A DNA stretch of 64,000 bases from Zoroaster sp. YZ-2022 (taxonomy: Eukaryota; Echinodermata; Asteroidea; Forcipulatida; Zoroasteridae). The notes beneath the pieces were generated by a model, which had not been told where the DNA came from, searched no databases, and saw only the letters and a list, made by a program, of their open reading frames with translations. How positions within the stretch are numbered: position 1 is the first letter of the stretch; each line of letters starts with the position of its first letter. Both the position numbers and the translations under genes were made by a program. Below, one piece after another: positions 22,394-32,406 of this stretch. The stretch covers positions 8,926,135 to 8,990,134 of the forward strand of contig CM055819.1 of the NCBI GenBank assembly GCA_029582265.1, written 5' to 3'.

Positions 22394-22676
22394 GCCATAC
22401 TTGAAAGGGAGCCTGGGAATTGGTCACCACATGAAAGTTGGAAGGATTACCAGCATTAGAAGACCCTGCATCATTGGATGTCACAGTGGGGACCACAGGA
22501 GGCATCACAGTGGGTGACGTCACTGACGTGGGCATCGCAGAGGGAGCTACAGGGTCCGCGGGAAGCACACTGGAAAGGGTCCGTGCCAGTGCTCTTGAAG
22601 ATCGCCTTACCGGTTTCGGTTTCCGTCCCCGCTTAGCCGGCTTAGCGGATTCGGTTGCCTTTTTCCGCCGAGGCAT

Positions 22677-23278
22677 TGTTATTCAGACCAGAAGATTTCT
22701 TGTCGATGCCAAATATTTCCAATGTCAATGAACTGGAGCGTAGGCCTATTTGTCACTCCAACTCCAAGTAATTAAGTTCCAAGATTACAGCGATGTGAGA
22801 ATGTACAGTCTAAAGTTGGTGTGACCCAAGCCGCCAATCCTTGTATTAATTAATAATTGCAGCAATTCCAGGGGAAAAAAAAAAGGTTGAAGCCGCCGAA
22901 GTCCATACACATTAACGTCAAACTAGGCCTATACTCCACCGTGAACTTTAAATGTATTATTCACTGCTAGTACTACTCAGTGCTTTGTTACTGTTAGTAG
23001 GCCTTGTGCAATTCCAGGCAAAACGTATTCCAATAGAAAAGGCTAAATCACTGCAAATCCATCCGGACAATAACTCCAGGTTCAGCTAATTAAATCCCAG
23101 TGAAGAGACAGTGCAGATCCCGTCAACTAAATTCCAACAGCTTTTATTCCAAAGTAAAATAAAACAGCATGTAAATTCCCAGAAAATAAAATTATCCAGC
23201 TTGCACAAAAAGCTGTGACAGAATGTAGCATACCTGTGCATTTTCCCTCCAAAACCAACACTGGTTGCAAAGCTATGC
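22677..23278 (-). other. 5' region of the DIRS-like element
   Basis: Non-coding segment upstream of the gag start. The word ATTCCA/TTCCAG recurs at irregular intervals between 22865 and 23150. No domain. Confidence 0.45.
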
Positions 23279-23370
23279 CCTGATTGGTCAAAGGCTATGA
23301 ATAATAAGTACTCCACCTGCACCTGATTGGTTAAAACTCTTGGCTATGATTGGACCAATTCATGAATAAT
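23279..23370 (-). promoter_or_regulatory. Cluster of CCAAT boxes upstream of DIRS-like gag
   Basis: ATTGG occurs at about 23282, 23325 and 23350, with a CCAAT at about 23356: four CCAAT/ATTGG words in 75 bases, two followed by a shared GGCTATGAATAAT or GACCAATTCATGAATAAT context. On the element's own strand they read CCAAT and lie about 0.6 kb before the gag start. CCAAT boxes bind NF-Y in animals; promoter activity here is inference. Confidence 0.35.
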
Positions 23371-23588
23371 TAAGGCTTGGATCCTCCACAGGATCCCAAT
23401 TTCTGAAGAAAAGTTGAGTTTGCATGTGTTACAGTGGCACATAGTGTTCTCATAGAACATTTACATATCACTTATACAGGGGAGTGTACATTTTAAAACA
23501 AAGCCATTTAAACTATAACAAGAAGTAAACCCGTGTTTCCCCGAGCATAAATGATTCCGTCAAAATACATTCATTGTGACAAAATCTC

Positions 23589-23654
23589 TTATGTTGTGCC
23601 TTTAAAGGGCAGTTTACAGTGTATCCGCTTCGTTCACATCGTAGCCCTCTAACG
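23589..23654. repeat. Right 66-bp terminal direct repeat of DIRS-like element
   Basis: Direct copy of 19806-19871. It differs at ATCATAGCCCTGT versus ATCGTAGCCCTCT. Confidence 0.9.
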
Positions 23655-23942
23655 TTGAAATTCAGTTGAGCTTCGACTTATGGGCACTTCACGGCACCAT
23701 TTTACAATCCGAATACGTAAAAAATGTATACGAGCAGTTATTTTATGTTAAAACTAAAATGCTTCCCGTCCTCTTGCCCACTTCCATCTAAATAATATAC
23801 ACTTAAGTTTTTGAATATCTTGCTTACTGTAACACTTGATTTGGAGGCTCGAGGTGTAGGAGACAGGCTGAGACGATGTATCTTTGGGCTTATAACAGAT
23901 TAGTTTTATTGTAAATCTGTGGCTTTAACAAAGATAATTCTT

Positions 23943-24615
23943 ATGCTATGGTCCCACAGGAATATTTCGATCTTTCTGTCGAAATATATTTCGATTCCTG
24001 TTTTTTTTGTTATTTTTAATAATTTCGTCAAAATCTCTAAATAAATATCGACAAAATATCTGTTTTCCGTGAGGAAATTTTTATTTTTGTATTTTCTCGA
24101 CAATTTCGATTCATTTTCGATTTTATTTCGACGACTTTCGACTGTTTAGATCATTTCAACTGGCATTTCGACAAAATTCGACTGTTTAGACTGTATAGAT
24201 TGATTTCGATTTTTTTGGGAATAATTTTCGATTGTTTTAAAAAATTTGGACAAATGTTCCGATTTATTTCGACTGTAACGATTGTTTAGACTATTTAGAG
24301 AGTTCAGATTTATTTCGACTGGTTTTCGAACTGTTAGACTGTTAAGACTATTTCGATTTCATTTTCGATAGTTTCGATAACATGTCGACAAAATTTCGAT
24401 AAATTTGATCGAAACTTTATCGAAAAATATTGGTCAGGTTTAATAATTTTCGATTAATGATTTTTTTTTTCGACAAATCTCGACAAATATCGACAGTTTC
24501 GATTTTTTTAGACTCTTTAGACTATTTCGACTTTTCTCGAGAAAATTTTGTAAAAAATCTAAAATCTTGACGAAACACGATCTAGAGCATCGAAATCTCT
24601 GTGGGACCATAGCAT
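23943..24615. mobile_element. Terminal-inverted-repeat element packed with TTTCGA motifs
   Basis: The 673-bp unit starts ATGCTATGGTCCCACAG and ends with the exact inverse, a perfect 17-bp terminal inverted repeat. The interior is almost entirely built from TTTCGA, TTTCGAC, TTAGACTGTTTAGA and similar words; I count about 31 TCGA tetramers by eye. No open reading frame of interest and no clear target duplication (flanks are TCTT and TATA). Probably a non-autonomous DNA transposon of unknown family. Confidence 0.82.
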
Positions 24616-25104
24616 TATACTCAATACTGACTGTAGGGTCACAAAGTTATTGGACTAGCAGTACAGCAAAGAGAAAGAGAGAGCAAGAGACGAACTGAGT
24701 TTTCTAATCTAAACAGAACATGTATATACTAATAATGGGATCTGGTCACTAATTACAACTGTGGAGGTATTTTGTTTATATTATAATTAAGGGGAGGTCT
24801 AAGTGATAATTAAATTGGTCTAGGGGATGTCAGTCTAAATTGTTTATGACCCCACTGACCCCACATGTGGTCAGTGGCCTTCAGTGTAAAGTCGACCAGA
24901 TGTCAGCTTACACTTACCATCGAGTGTAAAAAATTTTTTTTTTTTTACCTGAAAACAAAAATGTATTCCTCCAGTTTGGTTTAACATTTTACATTTTAAA
25001 TGTAAACGTGAATGGAGGCAATCGCTATAATACCTAACGATATCGCCGCTTGCATAAACAGCGCCCTCTTTAGGCTAGGACCGGAGCCAATGGGTACAAT
25101 ACTT
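24616..25104. other. Stretch without recognisable feature
   Basis: Contains a small CCCACTGACCCCACATGTGG palindrome-like segment near 24852 and T runs; nothing else recognised. Confidence 0.45.
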
Positions 25105-25440
25105 TATAATAATAATAATAATAATAATAATGTGTGGATTTATATAGCGCACGTATCCACGAACTAAGTGGTGCTCAAGGCGCATTATATTATTATCCCT
25201 GCTCATAAGGCTCATAAGGCTCATAAATCATTCCTGAAACCATCTCAGCTCCCTGGGGAGTATACAGCTCAATTGCTGCCATTTCTAGCGCATATAGAGC
25301 AAACCAACTCTGCCTTCACAGGTACCCATTTAACCCCTGGGTGGAGAGAAGCAATTATGATTAAGTGTCTTGCTCAAGGACACAAGTGTCACGGCCGTGA
25401 TTCGAACCCACATTCTGTTGCTAACACCAGAACTTGAATC
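25105..25440 (-). mobile_element. tRNA-Leu-derived SINE, long-body subfamily, 5'-truncated
   Basis: The minus strand reads from the anticodon arm (TTCAAGTTCTGGTG, anticodon CAA) through the B box GGGTTCGAATC, the CACTTGTGTCCTTGAGCAAG body and a long middle part including three tandem TTATGAGCCT decamers. It ends with GCGCCTTGAGCACCAC, GGATACGTGCGCTATATAA and an (ATT)n tail. The first third of the tRNA head is missing. It shares head, body and tail with 61403-61813. Confidence 0.88.
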
Positions 25441-25707
25441 CGAGAAGGAAGATGTATGTGCAGAAAGAAACCTGTGAATCTGTCCGGGTAAACAATGATG
25501 AGCTCTACTGTACCAGGGCTATCATAACAGCCAGGGCAAATGTAACATTTTGAGATTGAAGGGTACCCGAACAAATAAGACTGGCCTAATAACCACACAG
25601 ACAGGTCGGTGTTACCAATGTAGATCCCGACTTGAAGAATTACGTATGTTTCAGGCCGTGCTCACCTCCCACGGGTATATAAGATGATTATTTGGTCAAA
25701 GGATGAT
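25441..25707. other. Short unassigned segment
   Basis: Nothing recognised. Confidence 0.4.
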
Positions 25708-25935
25708 TTAAAGGGACAGTGTCGTCACAAACAACAGGGTATGGAATCGGATTGCTAGTTTTCAATTAACTCAGTAACTGAAAATAATACCCCACGTGAT
25801 AAGGTCATAATTATTACCATTGCTGCTGCATAAATGGGCCAGTAATTTCCAGTCACTGTGTGTATCGTAAACTAGGACACCAATCCCATGCCCTGTTGAA
25901 AGTCTGCTCTATTCGTGACGATAGCGTCCCTTTAA
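25708..25935 (+). mobile_element. TTAA-flanked MITE family, complete copy
   Basis: TTAA at both edges, AAGTCTGCTCTATTCGTGAC in the right arm, so the same orientation as 10568. The inner CAGTAACTGAAAAT/ATTTCCAGTCACTG pair is present. Confidence 0.85.
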
Positions 25936-27314
25936 AGGACCTGATGTTGAGGACAAGTTGAAAATGAAATGAAATGCGATTTTCTTAACCTATCATATTC
26001 TTGTGAGGTATGTTTCTAGGGGCATCAGAACACACAAGGGCAATGTATGTAATTATTGTTACAAGACAACAACTGGTTGTCAATTCGAATAATTGATTGT
26101 CATGATTATAAGTGTCTTGTCATTAGCCCCGCGTGTTTTGATTAACATTAGGAAAAAAACACCCGTACAACGAAGAAAACATGCGTGTTACCTTTTGTGG
26201 AAAGATAAGGTGCACCAAGCTCCCATAGGCACCCTATCAATTTTTACACGTCGTATGGTGGTTACATCGTTACCATCAAGAAATACATCCTTGGACTTTC
26301 AAAATATTTCTTCGACGGTTAACTCATCCCATCTTACAAATCTAGTCCCGAAAACTCTGCTGGGTAAGTGTAAGCACAGAGAGACACGAACCCCTGCGCT
26401 GGGACATCACTCTAAACCATTTAGTGTCTTTGTAAACAATTGTTGTTTATTACGTCATGGAAAACTCAAATTCAGCCACTTTGCATAAGTTCTCTATTGG
26501 TACAGTGCCTGATAACATGGTAAAAAAAATTCAACCTGGGGTGAACCATTGACCCGGTATGCAGCTTTCAAAGTAAGCCCCCCCCCCTTCCCAGCAGACA
26601 ACCCATTGAAACTGTCCAGCTGTAATCCATTGATGTTACTGCACTAATCCCAATGTAATCACTCATCCTGTCACTTGCTGTCTTTGCTCAGACATTCCAG
26701 CAACCTGAGATGTTTATTTTGAGGTCTGGTTGTGGGTATTAGAATGGCCAGACAAATAGAATCTCTTGGTTTCTCTGTAGAATGTCAGCAGTGCAAAAAA
26801 TGTGCCAAAAAATTGATTTTGGGTAACAATTTTTTTTTGAAGGGATTATGGGCTGGCACCCATATAAAACTTTATATTTGGCTTGAAATTGTTTTCTTGG
26901 GTCGAGAGGGACTCTATTAGTCTGTTTACACCATTTGAGAAGGGATTGTGTGCGCCTATATGAACGTTTTACACGGTATTCATACGTACTAAATGATTTA
27001 GTGCCTTCATGTGTTTGTGTTTGTATATTGCGACCATGCAGTGCAATGTTAATCTCTTAAAAGGGTGTCCAACAAAGATTTAAATACTTCACCGAGTGTA
27101 TGTATGTACATATTGATAGCATCAACGTCATTGAATTGTTCCGTGTACACATCATTTTGTGTACGGTATTTCTATACCTCATTGGATGTGACAGATACAA
27201 TTGTAGTAATCCAGAGTACGAGGGCCAGGTTCAATTCGTCATAAGGGCCGTTCCCGAGTCCCATCCCACCACATGACTTAACATCATATCATAATAGAGA
27301 AAGCACACAGATGA
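25936..27314. other. Stretch without convincing feature
   Basis: A 131-codon frame (26093-26488, plus) is the longest anonymous frame here, but it shows no domain, signal peptide or exon-like context. I do not call it a gene. A run of ten C lies near 26580. Confidence 0.45.
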
Positions 27315-27490
27315 TCACACACAGTGAGTGGTGTAGGTCTCTAGGCGTTGAGTAGGCTGGTCATTATCATCGCTGTCGTAACTTCTCTTTCCAACGATAC
27401 TGTCACCACCATCGTCTTCAAGAACATTGGCAATAAACATCAGTTCCTCTCCATCATCAACTTGATGCCAATCTCTGCCAAACCATCGAC
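27315..27490 (-). CDS. Possible terminal coding exon, unknown protein
   Basis: On the minus strand the sequence before 27488 is TTATTTTTCTTACAG, a textbook pyrimidine tract and AG splice acceptor. From there a frame of about 57 codons runs to a stop at 27315-27317. It begins SRWFGRDWHQVDDGEELMF, continues with a highly acidic segment (VLEDDGGDS, YDSDDNDQP) and ends THCV. The residue mix looks like protein and not like noise, but I recognise no family. No AATAAA is obvious downstream and no upstream exon could be joined. Chance is a real alternative. Confidence 0.3.
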
Positions 27491-28139
27491 TGTAAGAAAA
27501 ATAATCAAGAAATTGTTTATACAATATCTGATCTAAGAGTTTGTATTTGATTGAATTCATCAACACTGCGATCGGAACTTATTAAATGGGTAATGAAAAA
27601 ATCTTAGCAATTCCTCATTCTCCTATTCTTGCATCTCAGACATTTGGCTCGAAGTCGGATTGGTTGAAATTAAAAAGTTTGTCGTCCTCTTTTTCGTACC
27701 CTCCCTCTGTCATCGTCAAGTAAGTTCCATTGTATAAATATGAAACAAATGAAACAATATATTTACAATATATTTACAAAATATATTTACAATATATATA
27801 TATATATTTAATAGACTAATCATAAAATATATTAATGTACGTATCAGTTCTAGAATTCTGTTGTCCATTGTAATGTTTTGACTAATTCTAAAAAATATCC
27901 ATCCACTTATATATTATGTGTCTTATTGCTTGAACATTGGTTATGTTATGCTTGAAAATTGTATGTTCGTAGTTTAGGGGTGGTGTCCCTTATATCCCCT
28001 ACGGGGGAATAGCGGGTAGGTACACAAAATGTTGCCTCTCCTGATCCTCGCTTTAAAAGATTAATATCAGCAGTTAATGCAATATCGACGTGAGACGTGT
28101 ATAGGCAACCTTGTACTATTATTTATTTATTTTTTCATA
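27491..28139. other. Stretch without recognisable feature
   Basis: AT-rich low complexity at 27750-27810; nothing else recognised. Confidence 0.45.
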
Positions 28140-28590
28140 TTAGTATGTGTCTAAACTTCAGCTATTGCAAGATGAATCCTCAGTAATCATACGAATGTAG
28201 AATCAGCGGTTTAATGAATTGTGTCATCGTTCTGGGGGAGGAGATCTGGGTCTCCTACGATATTAGATCTGAGCTTATAAGATATTAGTCAGCATTCCTA
28301 CAAATGATTTAATGAAGAATTATCAGTCCAACGAATTGGGTCAGAGTTTTGGCGAAAGTTCTTGTTAGTTTCAGCTATTTCAAGTTGTATAGATCATCAG
28401 TCTTACAAATGTAGATTCAGCAGACGTTTCTCATTAGCTTCAGATACTAGTTGTAAGGTGAAACATCAGTAGTCATATGAAGTGGGACAAAGTTCTGAGG
28501 GAGGAGTTTAGAGTTTCTCATTAGTTTTAGCTTTTGCAAGGTGAAGAATCAGCAGTACTCTGTACGAATGCAGAATCAATCAGACCTATT
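28140..28590. repeat. Degenerate tandem repeat, about four units
   Basis: Words of the type TTCAGCTATTGCAAGATGAA, CAGTAATCATACGAATGTAGA and TCTGGGGGAGGAG recur at about 28155, 28370, 28440 and 28525 in the same order. The units are 85 to 215 bp apart and strongly diverged. Confidence 0.55.
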
Positions 28591-28776
28591 CTCCTCGTGA
28601 ATAATCCGGACTTGGACTTAGCCGGACATATCACAGAGTCGTATATCAATGATATGGATAACTACGAACAAACCCCACCAGTGTGGGAACCCCCACCCCA
28701 CAATGAAATTTATGACAGTGACAAGCCGAACTTATCCGATCCCGAAAGCTGTGCCACCTTTGATCAGCACTCTTAA
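28591..28776 (+). CDS. Possible terminal coding exon, unknown protein with tyrosine motifs
   Basis: A plus-strand frame open from 28534 to the stop at 28774-28776. The last 45 codons look protein-like: ITESYINDMDNYEQTPPVWE, then PPPHNEIYDSDKPNLSDPES. The composition (acidic, proline-rich, isolated tyrosines in ESYIND and NEIYDSD) resembles cytoplasmic tails of receptors, but that is only a resemblance. A candidate splice acceptor CTTGGACTTAG ends at about 28620; the upstream part of the frame overlaps a degenerate tandem repeat and is probably not coding. Confidence 0.25.
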   Translation, partial: LLVNNPDLDLAGHITESYINDMDNYEQTPPVWEPPPHNEIYDSDKPNLSDPESCATFDQHS

Positions 28777-29034
28777 AACACATATGTCGTTGAGGGCGTC
28801 AAGCACTTAACATAATTCCCCCGTAAAAATACACTACCAGACGTTGACAATTCGTCTGGGATATAACGCCAAGTGGCACGGACATTGTTCTGGCCATTGA
28901 TTATTGGAATTTTGCGATTATAATAAGTTTTGTGATTATAATGAAATGGGCCTAGGGGAGGCTGAGTAGATTAAATCTGGAAGCCAGCGCGGTAAGTGAA
29001 TGCGACAAATTACCGCTTTTGAAATAAATAACGT
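28777..29034. other. Short unassigned segment
   Basis: Nothing recognised. Confidence 0.4.
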
Positions 29035-29235
29035 TGGTAATCAGGTTGTAGCGGGCCTCTGTGTGGACCTAGGCTCGAATCCCTACGATACTGGTATTCC
29101 ATCTCTACGGTACCTGATGAGTTTGTCTTAGATGTATTTGTCTTAGGTTGTCCTCCTACATCGTACTGAACATTACTTCTCAGTCTTCACGTCCGATTTA
29201 TTTCTCCAGGTTTATGAGGATCCATTGCTTTCATT
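29035..29235 (+). mobile_element. SINE-like fragment with B box
   Basis: Contains a B-box-like GGCTCGAATCCC (29072), then GAGTTTGTCTTAGAT and TTGTCCTCCTACATCGTACTGAAC. The same order of words (GTTTGAATCCC, GTTTTCTTTAGAA, TTTTCCTCCTACATATAAAACTGAAC) is found at 60985-61230. The A box is not convincing in either. Confidence 0.45.
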
Positions 29236-29372
29236 GCCAGAACATTTGTTCAATATTTATAAACCGAGGTATAGTATTTCAAGTGAGTTGATGTTGACAT
29301 TTATAGGACGACTTGATTATTCGCGAATGTGAGTTTCACGTCTCTGTGATATGCATATTAATTTTTTTCATC

Positions 29373-29800
29373 TAAGGCCAAAAGTCTCCGGTTTCTGGTC
29401 ATAAAGTCGACTTCAATATCGGTGCGGTGACGCGTTTTTTTATTCTTATTTTTTTATAATTTTTTTTTTTTTTTTGAGGAGGTAATTAATTTTTTTTTAA
29501 TTTTTTATTTTACTTTTTCCAACCAGTGATATACGTGGTATATGTATACGCGGTTATTGGAACCGGGCCAAAATTCCCCATACACAAAGTATGGTGACTA
29601 AGAGAGGCAAACCCATATGTGAACAAATCGGCAAACCCATATGTGAACAAACAAACAAAAACGTATAAAACACAGCACAGCAGAATTCCAATTGATCCAG
29701 CAATTTTGGCTGCAATTGGACATCGTTTCGTAGCAACAAAAAGTCAATAAAAAATAAAAACGCCGTCGCGCGGAGACCAGAAACCGGAGATTTTGTTGTT
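29373..29800 (+). mobile_element. GGCCAA-ended MITE family, copy with both ends
   Basis: Starts TAAGGCCAAAAGTCTCCGG and ends CCGGAGATTTTGTTG. Longer than the copy at 36933 because of T-rich expansion (29440-29520) and a duplicated ACCCATATGTGAACAAA segment near 29610-29650. Confidence 0.8.
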
Positions 29801-30584
29801 TTTGTTTTTGTTTGCAAACAGTTGTTAACAGTCAAACAGCCGTTAACTACAGTTTACACCATTCAGTCAAATACAATCATTTGTCATGATAGCATTCCCC
29901 TCGAAATCATTATTGTATAAGAAAAACTAATCACATTTCCCACTGCCCTTGGATCAGTATTAAGTTATAGGTAATGTTATACAATAACATTGGAGATAAA
30001 TAAAACAAACACAATTGAATTACTTTTGTGGGATAATTTAATATGCAAGACCGATAGGCACATTGCTGTCAGTACAGTCGCATGTTGCTTACTATTCGAT
30101 CCAGCGTACTATAATTGCAGTTGATGGGTATACGAGAATTTACGTGTCCAAGAAAATTGACTTAAAGACGTATTCACTGTATTCTCGGAACACAGATTAC
30201 CATGGTGTAATGTTAATGATGCATGGTAATAAATATCCCTTATTTCCTAGGTGCTATCATTTTAGTACAATTCATCAAATAATTTTGAAAACAAAATTGT
30301 TTCCTCCGGAGACGCCGTAAATTCCATGCACGTTGGAATGAACACCAACTGAATGCATTTTTAACTTCGTTATCGTGATTATTATAATATTTATTATACA
30401 TTTCTGGTAATGAAATCAATAATTCCTCAAAAGCACACTTAATCACTGTAGCTTGGAAGCCTGAGGAAACCTGTAAACAAGAGCACTTGTTATTTTATGT
30501 GAACCAGAAACACTGGGGTAAACCCCTACTCTTCCACGATAATTGTTATGGGTTATTTTACATGCATTACTTTAAAAATCTAGT
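29801..30584. other. Stretch without recognisable feature
   Basis: Open frames at 30063-30320 and 30240-30446 have no domain. Confidence 0.45.
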
Positions 30585-30695
30585 GTAGACGGGACCTATA
30601 TGGTTTAACGTCCCATCTTGAGGACGAAGCAATTATCGTTAAGTGTCTTGCTCAAGTGTCTTGACTGCGATGCCAAGACCGCTCGGCCAAGATAC
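30585..30695 (-). mobile_element. tRNA-Leu-derived SINE fragment, short-body subfamily
   Basis: The minus strand reads TTGGCCGAGCGGTCTTGG (tRNA-Leu D arm), then skips the anticodon and T arms and continues with GACACTTGAGCAAGACACTT, AATTGCTTCGTCC and GATGGGACGTTAAACC.ATAGGTCCC. The last words are those of the short-body copy at 53525. Confidence 0.75.
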
Positions 30696-31364
30696 AATTA
30701 AATAAGCTGAAACTTACTAACTACCATTGTAACAGATATTGGCTGTGATGGACTCAAAAAGATAACTTGAGACATTCACTTTATGAGAACATTAAAAATA
30801 AAATGACATCTCCGTTTCATGCGGATTTAATGGGATTACGTGAATGTATATAAAATTATAAATTATACCGGTTTTGTTGGCAAAACTGGTTCTATGATAT
30901 ACGTACATACTTTCTTTGAATCAGGATACACACATATACATTAAACAACAAACTCGTGTTTCAGTTTCACCGATGTCAGTATCTTAGTCGTGAGAAAAGT
31001 GTTTAAATCTTAACACATACAATCTTTGCAGAACACATTTGAAGCAAAAAGGTTGCCGTTTGGCATGCCTTTTGAAAATGTGCATTTTTGTTTCTGTTTT
31101 CTTTTAAATGAGCGCACTTCAGACAGAATACTTTTCAGAAAAACGTTGTCATTTACTTAGATAGTTTCCAGATTATATTTCAGTAACTCTGTACTCAGGT
31201 AATTACCAATATTGGCAAAACAGTAATGTTGACAAAATCGTTTCTACTATTACCGGTATGTTTGAATCAATATATATTACAACAAACCTGCGAAAGGTTA
31301 TACGTAACACGTTGTGTCGTTCACAATATATTAGTGAAGAAGCATAATATTTGAAGAAGTATAA
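30696..31364. other. Stretch without recognisable feature
   Basis: Nothing recognised. Confidence 0.45.
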
Positions 31365-31464
31365 AGCAGGTTCTTTCTCAAAGGCAAAATGGACGATATA
31401 CAAACATGTATTTATGTGCACGTTTGTGTATATCGTCCATTTTGCCTTTGAGAAAGAACCTGCT
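31365..31464. repeat. 41/43-bp inverted repeat (foldback) at the start of a tail repeat
   Basis: The arm at 31365-31405 is the reverse complement of 31422-31464 apart from a TG insertion in the right arm; the loop is 16 bases. The right arm runs straight into a CAATAACTAC-family tail, in the same arrangement as the foldback at 1806-1915. Confidence 0.85.
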
Positions 31465-31560
31465 AGGTTCGAAACGTAAGGCCAATAACTACTATTCTGC
31501 ATTTATACTACAGGTCCTTTAGGTTGTTAAGCAGTTTGCAACAGCTAATTCTCTATTTAG
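31447..31560 (+). repeat. Dispersed tail repeat (CAATAACTAC family), best copy
   Basis: TTTGAGAAA, a perfect 5-bp hairpin GAACC-TGCTA-GGTTC, GAAACGTAAGGCCAATAACT, CATTTATACTACAGGTCC and CAGCTAATTCTCTATTT. A hairpin followed directly by GAAAC is a hammerhead-like layout. The family also occurs at 47450 (minus) and 6022 (degenerate). Confidence 0.75.
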
Positions 31561-32406
31561 AAAGATTTAAAGGGATATCTGATACTGTCATCAACTCTAC
31601 AAACTATATGTTTTATTCAAAACTGTAATCAACGGTTTTTCAAAAAGATGCCGGATGATTTCTTAGGATGATTGATACTTGATCATTTACCAGTATCGTG
31701 CCTTCCCTTTAATACCGACTCGTCCAAATTTTCTCCAGTTCATTATAATGCCTATCTTGATTTAATTTTTAATTTAATTTATTGAAATTAACATTAATAT
31801 TTTGTAAAAAATTTTTGCAGTGAAAAGAGAAAACATTTCTCGAACCTATGTTTGAGGGGAGACAAGAAAAACAGCATCGCAAATACTGCATCAGTGCGCA
31901 ACTGCCCAACGTGTTAAAAATTTGTCCGGAATTCGTTTTGGACAAATCTATTTTCAGTAAATTCTGCTTATAACGATCAATGGTATGGAATGAGTCACAC
32001 GTTTGTATATATAGACAGGCTATATGCCTGCTACTTCACACTCTCTTCTTCCCTCATACTGCACATGCAAACAGCCATGTCAACTCAGCTGCCGCATGGT
32101 GCACTTTTGCTATCCGGTGGCAATTGCCTGTTTACTGAACCAATATCATAGTAGCAGCGAACCAGCCGATTTTGTATGTATTTGTTGCTTTATAAATGAC
32201 ATTTTCAAATACAGCATGCAAGATGTAACTGACGGTTATTTGCTAGCAAGTTAGTGGTATATGTTATGTAAATAATACAAACCTATGGTAAACGCAAGCG
32301 CACCGCTCCTTTTATTTCTACACTTTTATATTTGTCTAGTACAATTTTTCTGCTATGCTCATACGTACCAATATAGCAGCGTAATGAAATTGGTTTTGAA
32401 TGTTAA
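31561..32406. other. Stretch without recognisable feature
   Basis: A 76-codon frame (32024-32254) is cysteine-rich but shows no known spacing; not called. Confidence 0.45.

Larger units (their letters stand above)
20571..22676 (-). pseudogene. DIRS-like gag, split by a hAT insertion and frameshifted
   Basis: Structural protein of the DIRS-like element. The start at 22676 gives a basic N-terminus (RRKKATESAKPAKRGRKP). The frame runs to 22394, is interrupted by the hAT element, and continues in the same frame from 21654 through PLGSLLPTAIKEKIWQGMYI. A frameshift near 21160 leads to the conserved SLDKWQSAFHTYMSVFLMKH and FPGWGWKAYDEQFRL block, and another near 20960 leads to a cysteine/histidine motif CFAFNSFKDCQFKACRFQH followed by CTRCYQGSHGAHVC, like the zinc motif that ends DIRS gag proteins. 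The frame closes at 20571, overlapping the pol frame by about 80 bases. At least two frameshifts besides the insertion make it non-functional. Confidence 0.82.
19806..23654 (-). mobile_element. DIRS-like retroelement, degenerate, between 66-bp direct repeats
   Basis: Transcribed leftwards: 5' region (23588-22677), gag-like frames (22676-20571), then a pol frame with half of a reverse transcriptase (20653-19831). The RNase H and tyrosine recombinase expected downstream in DIRS/Ngaro/PAT elements are absent. The same 66 bp (two differences by eye) stands at both ends, 19806-19871 and 23589-23654, and the reverse transcriptase frame stops inside the left copy. This fits a deletion derivative of an element with split direct repeats, or a short-terminal-repeat non-autonomous form. 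A hAT element (21663-22393) is inserted in gag. Confidence 0.82.

Noticed and set aside
26093..26488. A 131-codon gene
   Set aside because: No domain, no exon signals and ordinary base composition; length alone is not enough in 64 kb of two-stranded search.
29111..29130. Hammerhead ribozyme starting at CTGATGAG
   Set aside because: No GAAA and no second stem at the required distance.
32024..32254. A small cysteine-rich secreted protein
   Set aside because: Cysteine spacing fits no family I recognise, no signal peptide pattern, no exon signals.
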